The notes: generated by a model not told the origin, from the sequence alone. 64,000 nucleotides of DNA from Parasporobacterium sp. (GCA_017459985.1 JAFUBX010000002.1:62001-126000), one strand, 5' to 3'. Shown: positions 8,075 through 17,688, counted from the stretch's first letter. A program made the numbers and translations.

Positions 8075-8117
8075 TTTGTGCCGTCTTGTTTCTTTAATTG
8101 CCTCGATTTCGATACAA

Positions 8118-9821
8118 TTATAACTTTTTCCCGTCCTTAATCTTATAATAATCTTCCATATCCAGTTTAATCGTAACGTGGTCCTTCGCATTTCGGAGTC
8201 GTTCGAGCAGACAACAGGTCTCCACGTGCACCGTATGGGGGAACATATCCACCGGCTGTACCTGTTTCAGCTCATAACAGGCATTTTCGCCGCTGCACAG
8301 GATCTTAATATCCCGGGCCAGGGTGGCAGGATCGCAGCTGACGTAGACGATCCTCGAAGGCTTCACATCCAGGATCGCGTTCAGGAGAGCCGGATCACAG
8401 CCCTTCCGGGGCGGATCGAGCACCACCACATCAGGGATTTTGCTTCTCTGCGCTTGTGCTCTCTGCAGCTCTTTTCCTGCGTCTGCCTCTGCAGTTGCAG
8501 CGATACTCTCCGCGATCCGGTCCGGGGACCTGACTGCCCCGGGAAAGATCTCTTCGGATTTTCCACAGAGAAACTCCACATTGGTGATCTGGTTTCTTTC
8601 CGCATTGTCCCGGGCGTCTCGGATGGCCTCGGGAACGATTTCAACGCCATGGACGAAGCCGGCTTTCTGGGCCAGGAACAGGGAGATCGTTCCGGTCCCG
8701 CAGTACAGATCCCACACCGTTTCCGTTCCCGTAAGCCCGGCAAATTCCAGGGCGGTGTCATACAGCCTGGCGGTCTGCTTTGTGTTGGTCTGGAAAAAGG
8801 ACAGGGGGCCGATCCGGAAGGTCAGCGGCTTCATCCCGGTGATCCGGCTGGTGATCCGCTCTTCGATATAGGGATTCCCATACAGGCAGCGCACCTCTGG
8901 TCCCAGGATCACATTGGTCTGTTCCATATTACTGTTAAGACAGATCCCGGCAATCTTCCAGGGTACCGGCAATTCCAGCGAAGTCAGCGCGCATACAAGC
9001 TGTTCCTCCAGTGCTGCCGCGGCAGATCCGTCCGGGCGTCGTCCCCGGTCATCCGTCTGCAGTTCTCTTCCGTTGATGACCAGGCAGACCATGATCTGGC
9101 CGGTTTCGCATCCGTTCCGGATCAGAATATGCCGGATCAGACCTTTTCCCGTCTCTTCCTGATAGGCGGAGATCCTGTTTTTTTCGAGAAACTGACGCAC
9201 CGTCTCCAGAATCTGTGTATTGACTTCCGGAGAAACCGGACACTCGGAGGCGGCAACGATATAATGGGTCCGACCTGCGTAAAATCCGGTCACCACATGG
9301 CCTTCCCGGTCCCATCCCACCGGAAACTGCATTTTATTCCGGAAATGCAGCGGAACCGGATCCTCTGCTCCGATGATCGGCCGGAAATCCTTTAAGACCT
9401 GCCCTCCGATCCGTTCCAAATCACTTCGGACCTTCTGCTCTTTGAACCGCAGCTGCGCGTCATAGGACAGCTGCATGATCTGGCATCCGCCGCAGCGCTG
9501 CGCGATCGGGCAGGCGGGTTCGGTCCGGTCCCGGGACGCCTGCAGGATCTCCAGCACTTTGGCATATCCATATCCCTTTTTCAGACCGGTGATCACTGCC
9601 AGGACCTCATCTCCGATCACGGCATTCTTCACGAAGAATGTCATTCCGGAGCCCTCCCGGGCCGCAGCTCCGGCAGCAGCGCTGCCGCAGGCAGATCCAT
9701 CGGAAGACTCATAATACTTTCCGATGCCTTCCCCGCCGACGCCCATATCCGTGATTTTCAGTCTGATCCTGTCGTTTTTCTTTAGTCCGCAGTTCAAATA
9801 GTCCTGTTTCCTGTCTTTCAT
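8118..9821 (-). CDS. rlmD: 23S rRNA (uracil-C5)-methyltransferase, RlmD/RlmCD type
   Basis: The 567-residue protein transfers methyl groups from SAM to C5 of uridine in 23S rRNA. An N-terminal TRAM domain is followed by Fe-S cysteines in CPIAQRCGGCQ, an SAM-binding motif VWDLYCGTGTISLFLA, VVLDPPRKGCDP and the catalytic CDPATLARD loop. Relatives are about 450 residues long. The extra length includes an Ala/Ser/Gly-rich insertion inside the TRAM domain (SACGSAAAGAAAREGS) and a Glu/Ala-rich stretch before the VVLDPP motif. It could equally be an RlmCD- or TrmA-like paralogue with different site specificity. Confidence 0.9.
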   Translation of the reverse strand: MKDRKQDYLNCGLKKNDRIRLKITDMGVGGEGIGKYYESSDGSACGSAAAGAAAREGSGMTFFVKNAVIGDEVLAVITGLKKGYGYAKVLEILQASRDRTEPACPIAQRCGGCQIMQLSYDAQLRFKEQKVRSDLERIGGQVLKDFRPIIGAEDPVPLHFRNKMQFPVGWDREGHVVTGFYAGRTHYIVAASECPVSPEVNTQILETVRQFLEKNRISAYQEETGKGLIRHILIRNGCETGQIMVCLVINGRELQTDDRGRRPDGSAAAALEEQLVCALTSLELPVPWKIAGICLNSNMEQTNVILGPEVRCLYGNPYIEERITSRITGMKPLTFRIGPLSFFQTNTKQTARLYDTALEFAGLTGTETVWDLYCGTGTISLFLAQKAGFVHGVEIVPEAIRDARDNAERNQITNVEFLCGKSEEIFPGAVRSPDRIAESIAATAEADAGKELQRAQAQRSKIPDVVVLDPPRKGCDPALLNAILDVKPSRIVYVSCDPATLARDIKILCSGENACYELKQVQPVDMFPHTVHVETCCLLERLRNAKDHVTIKLDMEDYYKIKDGKKL

Positions 9822-9857
9822 GCAGTCTGATCCTTCTTTATCCTGCCGGTTGCCCGT

Positions 9858-10694
9858 CTAAACCTTTAATTCCCTGTAAATATCCCGCTTGCTGACGCCT
9901 CTGTCATCAGCGGCCTTTTTCATGGCGTCCTTTTCGCTCAGCCCCTGTTCCATATACAGGTCCACATGCTCGCGGATGCTGAGAGATTCCCATTTTGCCG
10001 CATCCATTGCCGCCGCATCCTCCTGGCTCATGCCCTGAAGGATGACCACCATTTCCCCCTTTGGGGGATTTTCTTCAAAATACGCGATTGCCCCGGAAAT
10101 CGTAAAGGGCATCACTTCCTCATATTTCTTTGTCAGCTCCCGGCAGATGCGGATCTGCCGGTCTCCCAGAACCTCTCTCAGGTCCTCCAAAGTTTTCCGG
10201 ATCCGGTGGGGCGCCTCATATAATACGATCGTCCGGGTCTCCTGCGGCAGTCTGGCAAGGGCAGAGCGGCGCTCCTTCTTCTCCACCGGCAGAAATCCTT
10301 CAAATACAAATCTCCGGGAGGACAGTCCGCACATGGACAATGCAGTGATCACCGCGCTGGGACCCGGCAGAGAGGTCACTTTGATCCCGGCCTCCAATGC
10401 CTGCCGCACCAGTTCCTCCCCGGGATCCGAGATCCCCGGGGTCCCCGCATCCGTGATCAACGCGATGTTCAGTCCCTGTTTCAGCTGTGCCACCAGTTCC
10501 TCTGCCTTCTCATATTTATTATGCTCATGGTAGCTTGTAGTCCGGGTCCGGATCCCGTAATGTTCCAGCAGGATCCTGGAATGCCGGGTATCTTCACAGG
10601 CAATCAGTTCCACTTCTTCCAGACATCTGACCGCCCGGTAGGTGATATCCTCCAGGTTTCCGATCGGAGTTGCTACTAAATACAATGTTCCCAT
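9858..10694 (-). CDS. rsmI: 16S rRNA (cytidine1402-2'-O)-methyltransferase
   Basis: The 278-residue protein methylates the 2'-OH of C1402 in the decoding centre of 16S rRNA. It shows the SAM-binding tetrapyrrole-methylase fold: LYLVATPIGNLEDIT at the start, ACEDTRHS, LITDAGTPGISDPG, PGPSAVITAL and GEMVVILQG. The C-terminal NADDR-type helical tail ends in SKRDIYREL. I start it at 10694, where GGAGGT lies 6 nt upstream. A longer in-frame extension would run into the trmN6 gene. It lies 17 nt after that gene in the conserved housekeeping cluster. Confidence 0.94.
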   Translation of the reverse strand: MGTLYLVATPIGNLEDITYRAVRCLEEVELIACEDTRHSRILLEHYGIRTRTTSYHEHNKYEKAEELVAQLKQGLNIALITDAGTPGISDPGEELVRQALEAGIKVTSLPGPSAVITALSMCGLSSRRFVFEGFLPVEKKERRSALARLPQETRTIVLYEAPHRIRKTLEDLREVLGDRQIRICRELTKKYEEVMPFTISGAIAYFEENPPKGEMVVILQGMSQEDAAAMDAAKWESLSIREHVDLYMEQGLSEKDAMKKAADDRGVSKRDIYRELKV

Positions 10695-10711
10695 CTTATA
10701 CCTCCGGTTTT

Positions 10712-11560
10712 CTAATAATAGTACAGTTCCAGTACTTCGGATGTATATTTGTTTTTCTCCTGATAGATGACCAAAGGCCTTTCCACTTTCAGAAACGGAT
10801 TGCCGCCCTTTGCGGATTCGATCAGCACCATTGCGGCTTCGGAATCTGCAAAGGAATGAACCATCCTGAGGCGTTTCGGCTCCAGGCGGAACCTCCGGAG
10901 CGTTTCCAGGATCTCCGCCAGACGCTCCGGCCGGTGAACAAGATAGAACCGGCCGCCGGATTTCAGAAGAGCCGCCGCCTGGGAAACGACGTCTTCCAGG
11001 GTACACAGGATCTCATGCCTGGAGATCGCCTTGGAGCTGCCGGGATTGGTGAGTCCCCCGCCCGCTTTCATATAAGGCGGATTGGAGGTGACCACATCGA
11101 ACGTCCCCCGGCCCAGGATCTGTGCCGCCTCCCGGAGATCTCCCCGGATCATGCAGATCTCGGATTCCAGTCCGTTCAGACACACCGACCGCTGCGCCAT
11201 GTCCTGCATTTCCTCCTGGATCTCCAGCCCTATGATCTTCGGTCCGCCGCCTTCCTTCCGGCTGCAGCCCGGCCCTGGATTTCCCAGCCTGCCATGCAGC
11301 AGCAGCGGAATGATCCCGGTTCCGGTTCCCAGATCCGCGATCTTCAGATCCGTCGTATCCCTGCCTGCAGGAAGCCCGTCCTCCCTGTCCTCGCCGCGGT
11401 TTGCCCAGGCCCGGCCGGATTCTCCTTCCCAGACAAATCCAGACAAAAGTACCGCATCCATTCCAAAGCAGAACCGTCTGCTGTTTTGGATGATGCGGTA
11501 TCCGTTTCGTTCCAGGTCGTCAATTCTTTCGTTATCTTTTAAATTGACATTCCCGTCCAT
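10712..11560 (-). CDS. trmN6: tRNA1(Val) N6-adenine-37 methyltransferase family protein
   Basis: The 282-residue SAM-dependent methyltransferase has FCFGMDAVLLSGF near the start, IADLGTGTGIIPLLL as SAM motif I and the amino-methylation motif NPPY in VVTSNPPYMK. This is the YabB/TrmN6 family, which modifies tRNA adenine. The gene starts after AGGAGTAGCACC and is 4 nt from ricT, matching the holB-yaaT-yabB-yabC order known in Bacillus. A Gly/Arg-rich insertion between residues about 45 and 72 is longer than in most relatives. Confidence 0.88.
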   Translation of the reverse strand: MDGNVNLKDNERIDDLERNGYRIIQNSRRFCFGMDAVLLSGFVWEGESGRAWANRGEDREDGLPAGRDTTDLKIADLGTGTGIIPLLLHGRLGNPGPGCSRKEGGGPKIIGLEIQEEMQDMAQRSVCLNGLESEICMIRGDLREAAQILGRGTFDVVTSNPPYMKAGGGLTNPGSSKAISRHEILCTLEDVVSQAAALLKSGGRFYLVHRPERLAEILETLRRFRLEPKRLRMVHSFADSEAAMVLIESAKGGNPFLKVERPLVIYQEKNKYTSEVLELYYY

Positions 11561-11564
11561 GGTG

Positions 11565-12461
11565 CTACTCCTGTTCCAGCGCCTTCAGGGCTTTCATCTC
11601 CTCATCTGAGATCTTCTCATTCTGGCGGTTGTTGTTCTTCCGGCTCCTCTTCTGGAACTTCAGCTCATCCGGACCATACTCCCGGGCTTCCTTCTCATCA
11701 TTATCCATCTGCACGATCACACGGATCTTCTGCTTCAGGATGTTGACAGAATCCACAACACAATGGTATCCGTCTTCGGTCGTTGCCGTATCTCCCGGCT
11801 TCGGAAGCTTCTTGTTGAGCTCTCTGTACACCTCTTCTTCATATTTGATACAGCACATCAGTCTTCCGCAGGAGCCCGAGATCTTGGAGGGATTCAGGGA
11901 CAGATTCTGGTCCTTTGCCATACGGATCGATACCGGAATGAAATCCGTCTGCCAGGAATGGCAGCAGAAGGGCCGGCCGCAGATGCCATATCCGCCCATC
12001 GCCTTGGTCTCGTCCCGGACGCCGATCTGGCGAAGTTCAATGCGGGTATGGTACACATAGGCCAGATCCTTGACCAGTTCCCGGAAATCCACTCTGCCGT
12101 CCGCTGTGAAATAGAACAGGATCTTATTGCGGTCAAAGGTATATTCCACATCCACCAGTTTCATTTCCAGTCCGTGCTTCTCAATCTTCTCAAGACACAC
12201 ATTAAATGCGTCCTTTTCCTTTTTCTTGTTCTCTTCGAAGATCCGGTCGTCTTCCTTCGTTGCAAAACGGATCACCGGCTTCAGCGGGGCTACGATCTCA
12301 TTGTCATTGACCTCTTTCACCGGCCCTGTGATATCGCCGTATTCCATGCCCCGGGCTGTTTCCACGATCGCATGCTGATGTCCGTCCACCTCCAGATCTC
12401 CCGGATCGAAATAATAGACTTTTCCTGTCTGCCTGAATTTGATTCCTAATACTCTGATCAT
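11565..12461 (-). CDS. ricT: PSP1-domain protein RicT (YaaT)
   Basis: The 298-residue protein is the RicT/YaaT subunit of the Y-complex, which in Bacillus partners RicA and RicF to promote RNase Y-dependent mRNA maturation and development. The PSP1 core is seen in the MIRVLGIKFRQTGKVYYF start and in the Cys motifs CGRPFCCHSW and CGRLMCCIKYEEEVY. These supply ligands for the complex's Fe-S clusters. A Lys/Arg/Asn-rich tail follows. Its start codon directly follows the holB stop, so translation is coupled. Confidence 0.94.
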   Translation of the reverse strand: MIRVLGIKFRQTGKVYYFDPGDLEVDGHQHAIVETARGMEYGDITGPVKEVNDNEIVAPLKPVIRFATKEDDRIFEENKKKEKDAFNVCLEKIEKHGLEMKLVDVEYTFDRNKILFYFTADGRVDFRELVKDLAYVYHTRIELRQIGVRDETKAMGGYGICGRPFCCHSWQTDFIPVSIRMAKDQNLSLNPSKISGSCGRLMCCIKYEEEVYRELNKKLPKPGDTATTEDGYHCVVDSVNILKQKIRVIVQMDNDEKEAREYGPDELKFQKRSRKNNNRQNEKISDEEMKALKALEQE

Positions 12462-13373
12462 TTATCTTAAATTCCTTCTGATTGTCAGCAGCAGCGTTTC
12501 ATACGCCGCCTCCGCCTTTACACTTGCCTTCAGTCTCGCTTCTGTCTCATCAATCCCTGCAAGGATCCGGTTGAGACATTCATAGGATACCCGGGCCGCT
12601 GTATCCCGCAGGATGCTCCGGTCCGGAAAATACAGGGTCCCATCTGTTCCGATGCTTTTATAAACCAGGAGGTCCCGGAACCACAGACGCATCAGCTTAA
12701 GGATCCGGTCCCTCCGGAATCCTTCCAGTTCCTTTGACGCCTTATTGATCTGCAGGGCATCCATGGACAGGATCTGTTCCAGGATCTCCAGGGTCCGGGT
12801 ACCCTCCTCATCCAGGAGATGGGCTGCCTCCTGCCTTCCCGGCACCTGTTCCATCCGGATCCGGATGCAGCGGCTCCGGATCGTCTGCAGAAATCCGTCC
12901 GCATTATCCGTCAGCAACAGGATGATCCCGTAGCCTGCCGGCTCTTCCATCGTCTTTAAAAGCGCATTCTGAGCGCTTTCGTTCATCAGCTGGGCGTCCC
13001 GGATGATGTAGATCTTGTAGGGTCCGTAATAGGGCTTGATCGCCAGATCCGCAACCACCTGCTCCCGGATCTCTCCTACGGAAAGAACCGTTTCCTTTTC
13101 GTGCCGCACATGGATCAGATCCGGATGATTGCCCGTAAATGTCTTGGCACAGGCAGAACAGGTTCCGCAGGGTACATGGCCGTTAAACAGCTCCTCGCCC
13201 GGACGGGCATTTCTGCAGAGCAGGGCCTGGGCCATACGTTCCGCAAACAACTCCTTCCCGGAATCCTCCGGGCCTTCAATAATATATGCATGGGACAGCT
13301 TTCCCCTCGCATATGCCTTCGAAATATAATTGATATTATTCCGGTTCCCGGCTAATCCCTGAATCTCTGCCAT
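12462..13373 (-). CDS. holB: DNA polymerase III subunit delta'
   Basis: The 303-residue clamp-loader subunit starts MAEIQGLAGNRNNINYISKA. It has a P-loop-like segment GPEDSGKELFAE, zinc-module cysteines in CGTCSACAKTFTGNHPDL, and AQNALLKTMEEP, the typical SRC-adjacent region of delta' proteins. It helps load the sliding clamp during replication. It heads the ricT-trmN6-rsmI cluster and is immediately followed by ricT. The guanylate-kinase-like gene upstream occupies the place where tmk often lies. Confidence 0.93.
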   Translation of the reverse strand: MAEIQGLAGNRNNINYISKAYARGKLSHAYIIEGPEDSGKELFAERMAQALLCRNARPGEELFNGHVPCGTCSACAKTFTGNHPDLIHVRHEKETVLSVGEIREQVVADLAIKPYYGPYKIYIIRDAQLMNESAQNALLKTMEEPAGYGIILLLTDNADGFLQTIRSRCIRIRMEQVPGRQEAAHLLDEEGTRTLEILEQILSMDALQINKASKELEGFRRDRILKLMRLWFRDLLVYKSIGTDGTLYFPDRSILRDTAARVSYECLNRILAGIDETEARLKASVKAEAAYETLLLTIRRNLR

Positions 13374-13428
13374 TTCTGATCACACTGGTTCACTGTCCCG
13401 GCATGTCCCCTTCATTTCCGGCCTGCGC

Positions 13429-14010
13429 TCAGGCACTGATATAGGCGTGCAGCTCCCGGCAGCATTCCTCCAGATCCTGATTGTTGAATCTGCGGAGGAT
13501 GCCTGCCTCCTTCAGTTTCTCTTCACTGAAATCCTGTTCATCGACCAGAAATCTCCGGCACATCTCCGCATATCGCGGGATCTCCTGGCTTCGTTCCCGG
13601 TCAAGGGCTCTCTGCAGACGAAGCCCGTCTTCGATCTCGATGTACAGGGGCACCACCTGATCTGCCCCATAGTGATCCCGCAGCGGAAGGTATGATTCCA
13701 GCGTTCCGATATACAGATAATCTCCTGAACCCTGCCGGAAGCTGTCACTGTCCACGCTGAAATAACACCAGTCTCCATGGACCGTGTGATATACCCTCTT
13801 CTCGATCAGTTTTCCGGAGGCTTCGATCTCCTCCAGCTCCTCAGGGGACACAAAATAGTATTCTCTTCCGTCCTGCTCTCCCGACCGGATCGGCCTCGTG
13901 GTATATCCCACATAAGGTCTGAGGCCCAGCGACGGATCTTCGATCAGCCTTTTATATATTGAATCCTTCCCGGAAGCGCTTTTCCCGATGAGTATAAACA
14001 GCTTTCCCAT
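13429..14010 (-). CDS. Guanylate kinase-like protein
   Basis: About 193 residues from the internal ATG at 14010, beginning MGKLFILIGKSASGKDSIYK with the P-loop GKSASGKDS. It continues with the GMP-binding YTTRPIRSGEQDGREYYF segment typical of guanylate kinases. Such proteins phosphorylate GMP, but the family also contains homologues of unclear activity, and this one differs enough that gmk identity is uncertain. An upstream in-frame ATG at 14043 is possible; neither start has a strong ribosome site. The gene precedes holB on the same strand. Confidence 0.82.
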   Translation of the reverse strand: MGKLFILIGKSASGKDSIYKRLIEDPSLGLRPYVGYTTRPIRSGEQDGREYYFVSPEELEEIEASGKLIEKRVYHTVHGDWCYFSVDSDSFRQGSGDYLYIGTLESYLPLRDHYGADQVVPLYIEIEDGLRLQRALDRERSQEIPRYAEMCRRFLVDEQDFSEEKLKEAGILRRFNNQDLEECCRELHAYISA

Positions 14011-14168
14011 GAACCTGTACCTGTCAGACCTGCCGGATTTCATGATAACAATTACCGTTTATGATACCATTATTCGGCGGTGGTTTCAATCATTACCCCG
14101 TTTCCATTCGGAATCACCGTTTCTCGTTTTCATCCGGATCCGCAGGACACAAATATTTCACAAAAGAA

Positions 14169-14211
14169 TTAGCACTCACCGCTTGACAGTGCTAACAGTC
14201 TGTGCTATTTT
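14169..14211 (+). promoter_or_regulatory. CIRCE element overlapping the hsp20 promoter
   Basis: TTAGCACTC (14169-14177), a 9-nt spacer and CAGTGCTAA (14187-14195) match the HrcA operator TTAGCACTC-N9-GAGTGCTAA with one mismatch. The right arm overlaps the -35 TTGACA (14183-14188); a -10 TATTTT follows at 14206-14211 after 17 nt. HrcA bound here would block transcription of the hsp20 gene at normal temperature. Confidence 0.92.
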
Positions 14212-14291
14212 ACGTATAACAAATATGACACATGAAACAAAACAGACTGCTTCCCATTCAGAAGCAGCAATCGTATAAAGGAGGCAATACC

Positions 14292-14723
14292 ATGTATTTA
14301 ACAAGAAGAGATCCTATGTATAACTTTTTTAATGAGATGTTCAGATCCCCGTTTATGTCCGGGTCCAATGACACCGTCGGCACCACCAAGCTGATGAAAA
14401 CAGATATTAAGGAATATGAGAACGGATACGCATTGGATGTGGATCTTCCGGGATTCTCCAAGGAGAACATCCAGGCTGAGCTGAAGGATGGCTACCTGAC
14501 CATCACCGCATCCAGATCCGAGAACACGGAGAATAAGGATGACAACGGCAAAGTGCTCCGCAGAGAGAGATTCCAGGGAACCTGCAAGAGAAGCTTCTAT
14601 GTCGGCGAATATCTGCATGAAGAGGATATCCACGCAGAATTCAAGGACGGCGTTCTGCAGCTGAATTTCCCGAAGGAGACCGCTCCCGAACCGGAACAGC
14701 CGAAGCTGATCACGATCCAGTAA
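14292..14723 (+). CDS. hsp20: Small heat-shock protein, Hsp20/alpha-crystallin family
   Basis: The 143-residue ATP-independent holdase has an N-terminal region MYLTRRDPMYNFFNEMF, an alpha-crystallin domain (YALDVDLPGFSKENIQAELK through KRSFYVG) and the closing GVLQLNFPKE. The start at 14292 is set by AAAGGAGG a few nt upstream; an in-frame ATG at 14232 has no ribosome site. Transcription is from a promoter buried in a CIRCE site, so HrcA is the expected repressor. A hairpin follows the stop. Confidence 0.95.
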   Translation: MYLTRRDPMYNFFNEMFRSPFMSGSNDTVGTTKLMKTDIKEYENGYALDVDLPGFSKENIQAELKDGYLTITASRSENTENKDDNGKVLRRERFQGTCKRSFYVGEYLHEEDIHAEFKDGVLQLNFPKETAPEPEQPKLITIQ

Positions 14724-14757
14724 TATCCTTCCTGAACTTCCCCCTATAAAGGCCTGT

Positions 14758-14796
14758 AAAAAAGCTGCCGCATCCTGCATGGTGCGGCGGCTTTTT
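14758..14796. terminator. Bidirectional terminator between hsp20 and MATE gene
   Basis: AAAAAGCTGCCGCA pairs with TGCGGCGGCTTTTT (one G-U pair), giving an A-run before and a T-run after. It serves both converging genes. Confidence 0.8.
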
Positions 14797-16148
14797 CAGT
14801 CTTTGATCGCTTTATTCATCCAGGTTCCTTTGAAATAGCGGTAATTGAAGAACCCGGATCTTACCAGCCAGTCGATAATGGTATGGGCCAGCCAGACTCC
14901 CATCACGCCCAGGCCGAAATATTTTCCGAGAATAAATGCCCCCAGCACCCGCCCCAGCCACATGGACAGCACACTGACCACCATGGTAAAGGTTGCGTCC
15001 CCGGCGCTTCTGAGAAAAGTCGGCGTCATAAACGCCGGAATCCAGATCAGCGCGGTGCTGGTTCCGTGGAGCAGTTCTATATTCCGGGCGAGAACGGAGG
15101 CTTCCGGCGCCACATTATAGATCCGCAGGATTCCGGGGAGACACAGAAACAGGATCCCGACCCAGACAGCTGTGGAGACATAGGTCCAGATCACCAGCTT
15201 TTTGTAATAATATCTCGCCTTGTCAAATGCTCCGGCGCCGATACACTGGCTGATCACCGTGGTGATCGCCAGATTGATGGCCATTCCCGGCATCACATTC
15301 AGCGTTGACAGGGTGCCGCCCACTGCGTTTGCCGTAATGCTGGCGGTTCCCATGGTGGAGATAAAACTGTACAGCACGATCTTTCCGAACTGGAACATCC
15401 CGTTCTCCACCCCGCCGGGGATTCCGATCCGGATAATGTTCCCGAGGATCCTCCGGTTGAACCGGAATTTCCGGAAATCGGACAGATGCAGCAGATATTT
15501 TTTGTTGAACAGCAATATCACAATGATCCCGGCGGCCACCCAGCGGGAAACCAGCGTCGGCACCGCAACTCCTTCGACTCCGCAGCCCATTCCAAAGATC
15601 ATGACAGCATTGCCCGCCACATTGATCACGTTCATAATCAGAGAGATCTTCAGAGTCATGTCGGTCCGCTCCATGGCGCGGAACAGGGCGGTTCCCCCAT
15701 TATAAAGCGCAATCCCCGGGATCGCTCCCATTACGATCAGATAATAGGTATTGGTCGCCGCCATGACATCTGCATCGATCTGCCCGAAGAGCTTCCCGAT
15801 AATAAAGGATTTAAACAGATACAGCAGTCCTGTGATCAGCAGCGAGACCATCACCATCAGTCCCATCAGATGCTGCCCCGCCGATCTGGCGTCCTGCCTG
15901 CCGTTCCGGCCCAGATACTGGCCGCAGACAGCGGCTCCTCCTGCTGCCATGGCAGAGAAAATATAGACCATCAGCACACTGACGGAATCTACAAGAGATA
16001 CGCCGGACACCGCCGCATCTCCCACCTGCGCCACCATGATCGAATCAGCAAGCCCCACCGCAAGGGACAGGAACTGCTCCAGAATGAGGGGCCAGATCAG
16101 CTTCACCAGCTGCCGGTTGGAAAAATCAATGTGTTTTACCGTATTCAT
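14796..16148 (-). CDS. MATE family efflux transporter
   Basis: The 450-residue membrane protein has about 12 hydrophobic segments and MATE signatures: LIWPLILEQFLSLAVGLADS near the N-terminus, VSGVSLVDS, and TALFRAMERTDMTLKISLIMN with NVAGNAVMIF in the first half. It probably exports cationic compounds or drugs by Na+ or H+ antiport. It is tandem with a second MATE gene at 16222-17613, but the two differ clearly in sequence and are not recent copies. Substrate unknown. Confidence 0.92.
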   Translation of the reverse strand: MNTVKHIDFSNRQLVKLIWPLILEQFLSLAVGLADSIMVAQVGDAAVSGVSLVDSVSVLMVYIFSAMAAGGAAVCGQYLGRNGRQDARSAGQHLMGLMVMVSLLITGLLYLFKSFIIGKLFGQIDADVMAATNTYYLIVMGAIPGIALYNGGTALFRAMERTDMTLKISLIMNVINVAGNAVMIFGMGCGVEGVAVPTLVSRWVAAGIIVILLFNKKYLLHLSDFRKFRFNRRILGNIIRIGIPGGVENGMFQFGKIVLYSFISTMGTASITANAVGGTLSTLNVMPGMAINLAITTVISQCIGAGAFDKARYYYKKLVIWTYVSTAVWVGILFLCLPGILRIYNVAPEASVLARNIELLHGTSTALIWIPAFMTPTFLRSAGDATFTMVVSVLSMWLGRVLGAFILGKYFGLGVMGVWLAHTIIDWLVRSGFFNYRYFKGTWMNKAIKD

Positions 16149-16221
16149 ACGCTGCGCCGCCGTTTCTTCCGGTTTTCGGGATGCGGATTCTGTTGAACCG
16201 TAACTGGTTTTTCATCGATCC

Positions 16222-17613
16222 CTATTTCCCGAAAATCTCCTTTAATACGCCCTTTTCATCACGGAATTCCTCGGTCCGCGCTTCCCTTCCGATCATGATA
16301 AAGGTCGTGATAACCGAAAGGACATCGGCTGCCGGCTGGGCAAACATCACGCCTTCAATCCCCCATAAGCCGGAGAAGATCAGGATAATCGGAATGAAAT
16401 AGATCACCTGCCGGGTCAGGGACAGGAAAATACCCTTGAGGGGTTTCCCGATGGCGGTGAAGGTATTGGAGGTGATCGGCTGCACGAAAAAGATCCAGGT
16501 CATAAACAGATATCTCCGGAAATACAGTGTTCCGAACTGAATATAAAGTTCGTTGCCCTTGCCGAAAAGCTCCAGGATCTGCGTCGGAAAGATCTGGAAG
16601 ACCAGAAATCCTGCGATGGCAATGATCAGTCCGAAGAGAAGTACCCGGATAAAACTTTCCTTGACCCTCCGGTAGTTTTTCGCGCCGTAATTGTAGCTGG
16701 CAATGGGCTGATTGCCCTGCCCCAGTCCGATGATGACCGAGAAGAAAATGGATCCCACCTTGGAAACGATCCCCGCCGCCGCGATCGGGATCTCCGGCCC
16801 GTAGATACTTTCGGCTCCGCAGGTATTCAGCGTATTATTAACAACGATCTGGACCACCATTAAAGACAGCTGGTTCAGCATCGGGGCCAGGCCCAGCTTG
16901 CAGTCCTTCCCGGCATATTTTGCTCTGGGAATCAGATGACGGAACCGCAGCCTGATCGTTTTGCATCTGGAAAGAAAATACAGGCACAGGATGCCGGACA
17001 CGGCCTGCCCGATTACGGTGGCGATCGCAGCTCCCTTCATGCCCCAGCCCAGACCGGCGATAAACCAGGCGTCCAGGCCGATATTGATGATGCATCCGGT
17101 CAGATTGCAGGCCATGGTAAGATTTGGCCTTCCGTCTGCCCGCAGCAGATGTCCGGATCCGCCCCCCAGGATGGTAAACGGAAATCCGATCGCCAGGATC
17201 CGGGTATAATCCCTGGCATAGGGAAGCACGGTCTCCGGCGATCCGAAGATCCGGAGGACCGGATCCATGAAGATCTCGGTCAGAATCCCCATCACAACTC
17301 CGCTGATGATCAGGACCGAAATGGCATTTCCGAAATAATAGGTGGCTGTCTCACTGTCTCCTTCTCCCTGTTTCAGGTTGAAGGCCGAGGCGCCGCCGAC
17401 GCCAAAACACAGTCCCAGCGCCAGACAGGCGTTGGTAAGGGGAAAGACGATATTGGTGGCGGCATTTCCCAGCGGGCCGATGATATTTCCGATAAAAAGC
17501 TGATCGACAATATTATAAAATGCGACGATCAGCATCGCAATGATACTGGGCACCGCGAAGCGGATGATCAGTTTGCTGATTTTTTCTGTACGCAGGGGAT
17601 TATTCTGGACCAT
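16222..17613 (-). CDS. MATE family efflux transporter
   Basis: The 463-residue protein has some 12 transmembrane segments and begins with EKISKLIIRFAVPSIIAMLI, then NIVDQLFIGNIIGPLGNAA. It carries GLGQGNQPIASYNYGAKNY in the second half, a signature of the DinF/NorM-like MATE group common in Clostridia. It is predicted to be a cation-coupled exporter. It lies upstream of the first MATE gene on the same strand with a 73-nt gap, and may be cotranscribed with it. Confidence 0.92.
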   Translation of the reverse strand: MVQNNPLRTEKISKLIIRFAVPSIIAMLIVAFYNIVDQLFIGNIIGPLGNAATNIVFPLTNACLALGLCFGVGGASAFNLKQGEGDSETATYYFGNAISVLIISGVVMGILTEIFMDPVLRIFGSPETVLPYARDYTRILAIGFPFTILGGGSGHLLRADGRPNLTMACNLTGCIINIGLDAWFIAGLGWGMKGAAIATVIGQAVSGILCLYFLSRCKTIRLRFRHLIPRAKYAGKDCKLGLAPMLNQLSLMVVQIVVNNTLNTCGAESIYGPEIPIAAAGIVSKVGSIFFSVIIGLGQGNQPIASYNYGAKNYRRVKESFIRVLLFGLIIAIAGFLVFQIFPTQILELFGKGNELYIQFGTLYFRRYLFMTWIFFVQPITSNTFTAIGKPLKGIFLSLTRQVIYFIPIILIFSGLWGIEGVMFAQPAADVLSVITTFIMIGREARTEEFRDEKGVLKEIFGK

Positions 17614-17688
17614 TGATGACTTACTGCTGCTCCTGTGATTATTTTGAAGTAACTATAACACGAAGCCGCCGGAAGTTCTACAGGCATT

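Noticed and set aside
8178..9395. Long forward-strand frame opposite the RlmD-type gene
   Set aside because: It is a shadow of the methyltransferase gene; the translation has no domain resemblance and no ribosome site.
10695..11006. 103-residue N-terminal extension of RsmI
   Set aside because: It overlaps trmN6 in another frame, is low complexity, and a good ribosome site precedes the internal ATG where the family homology begins.
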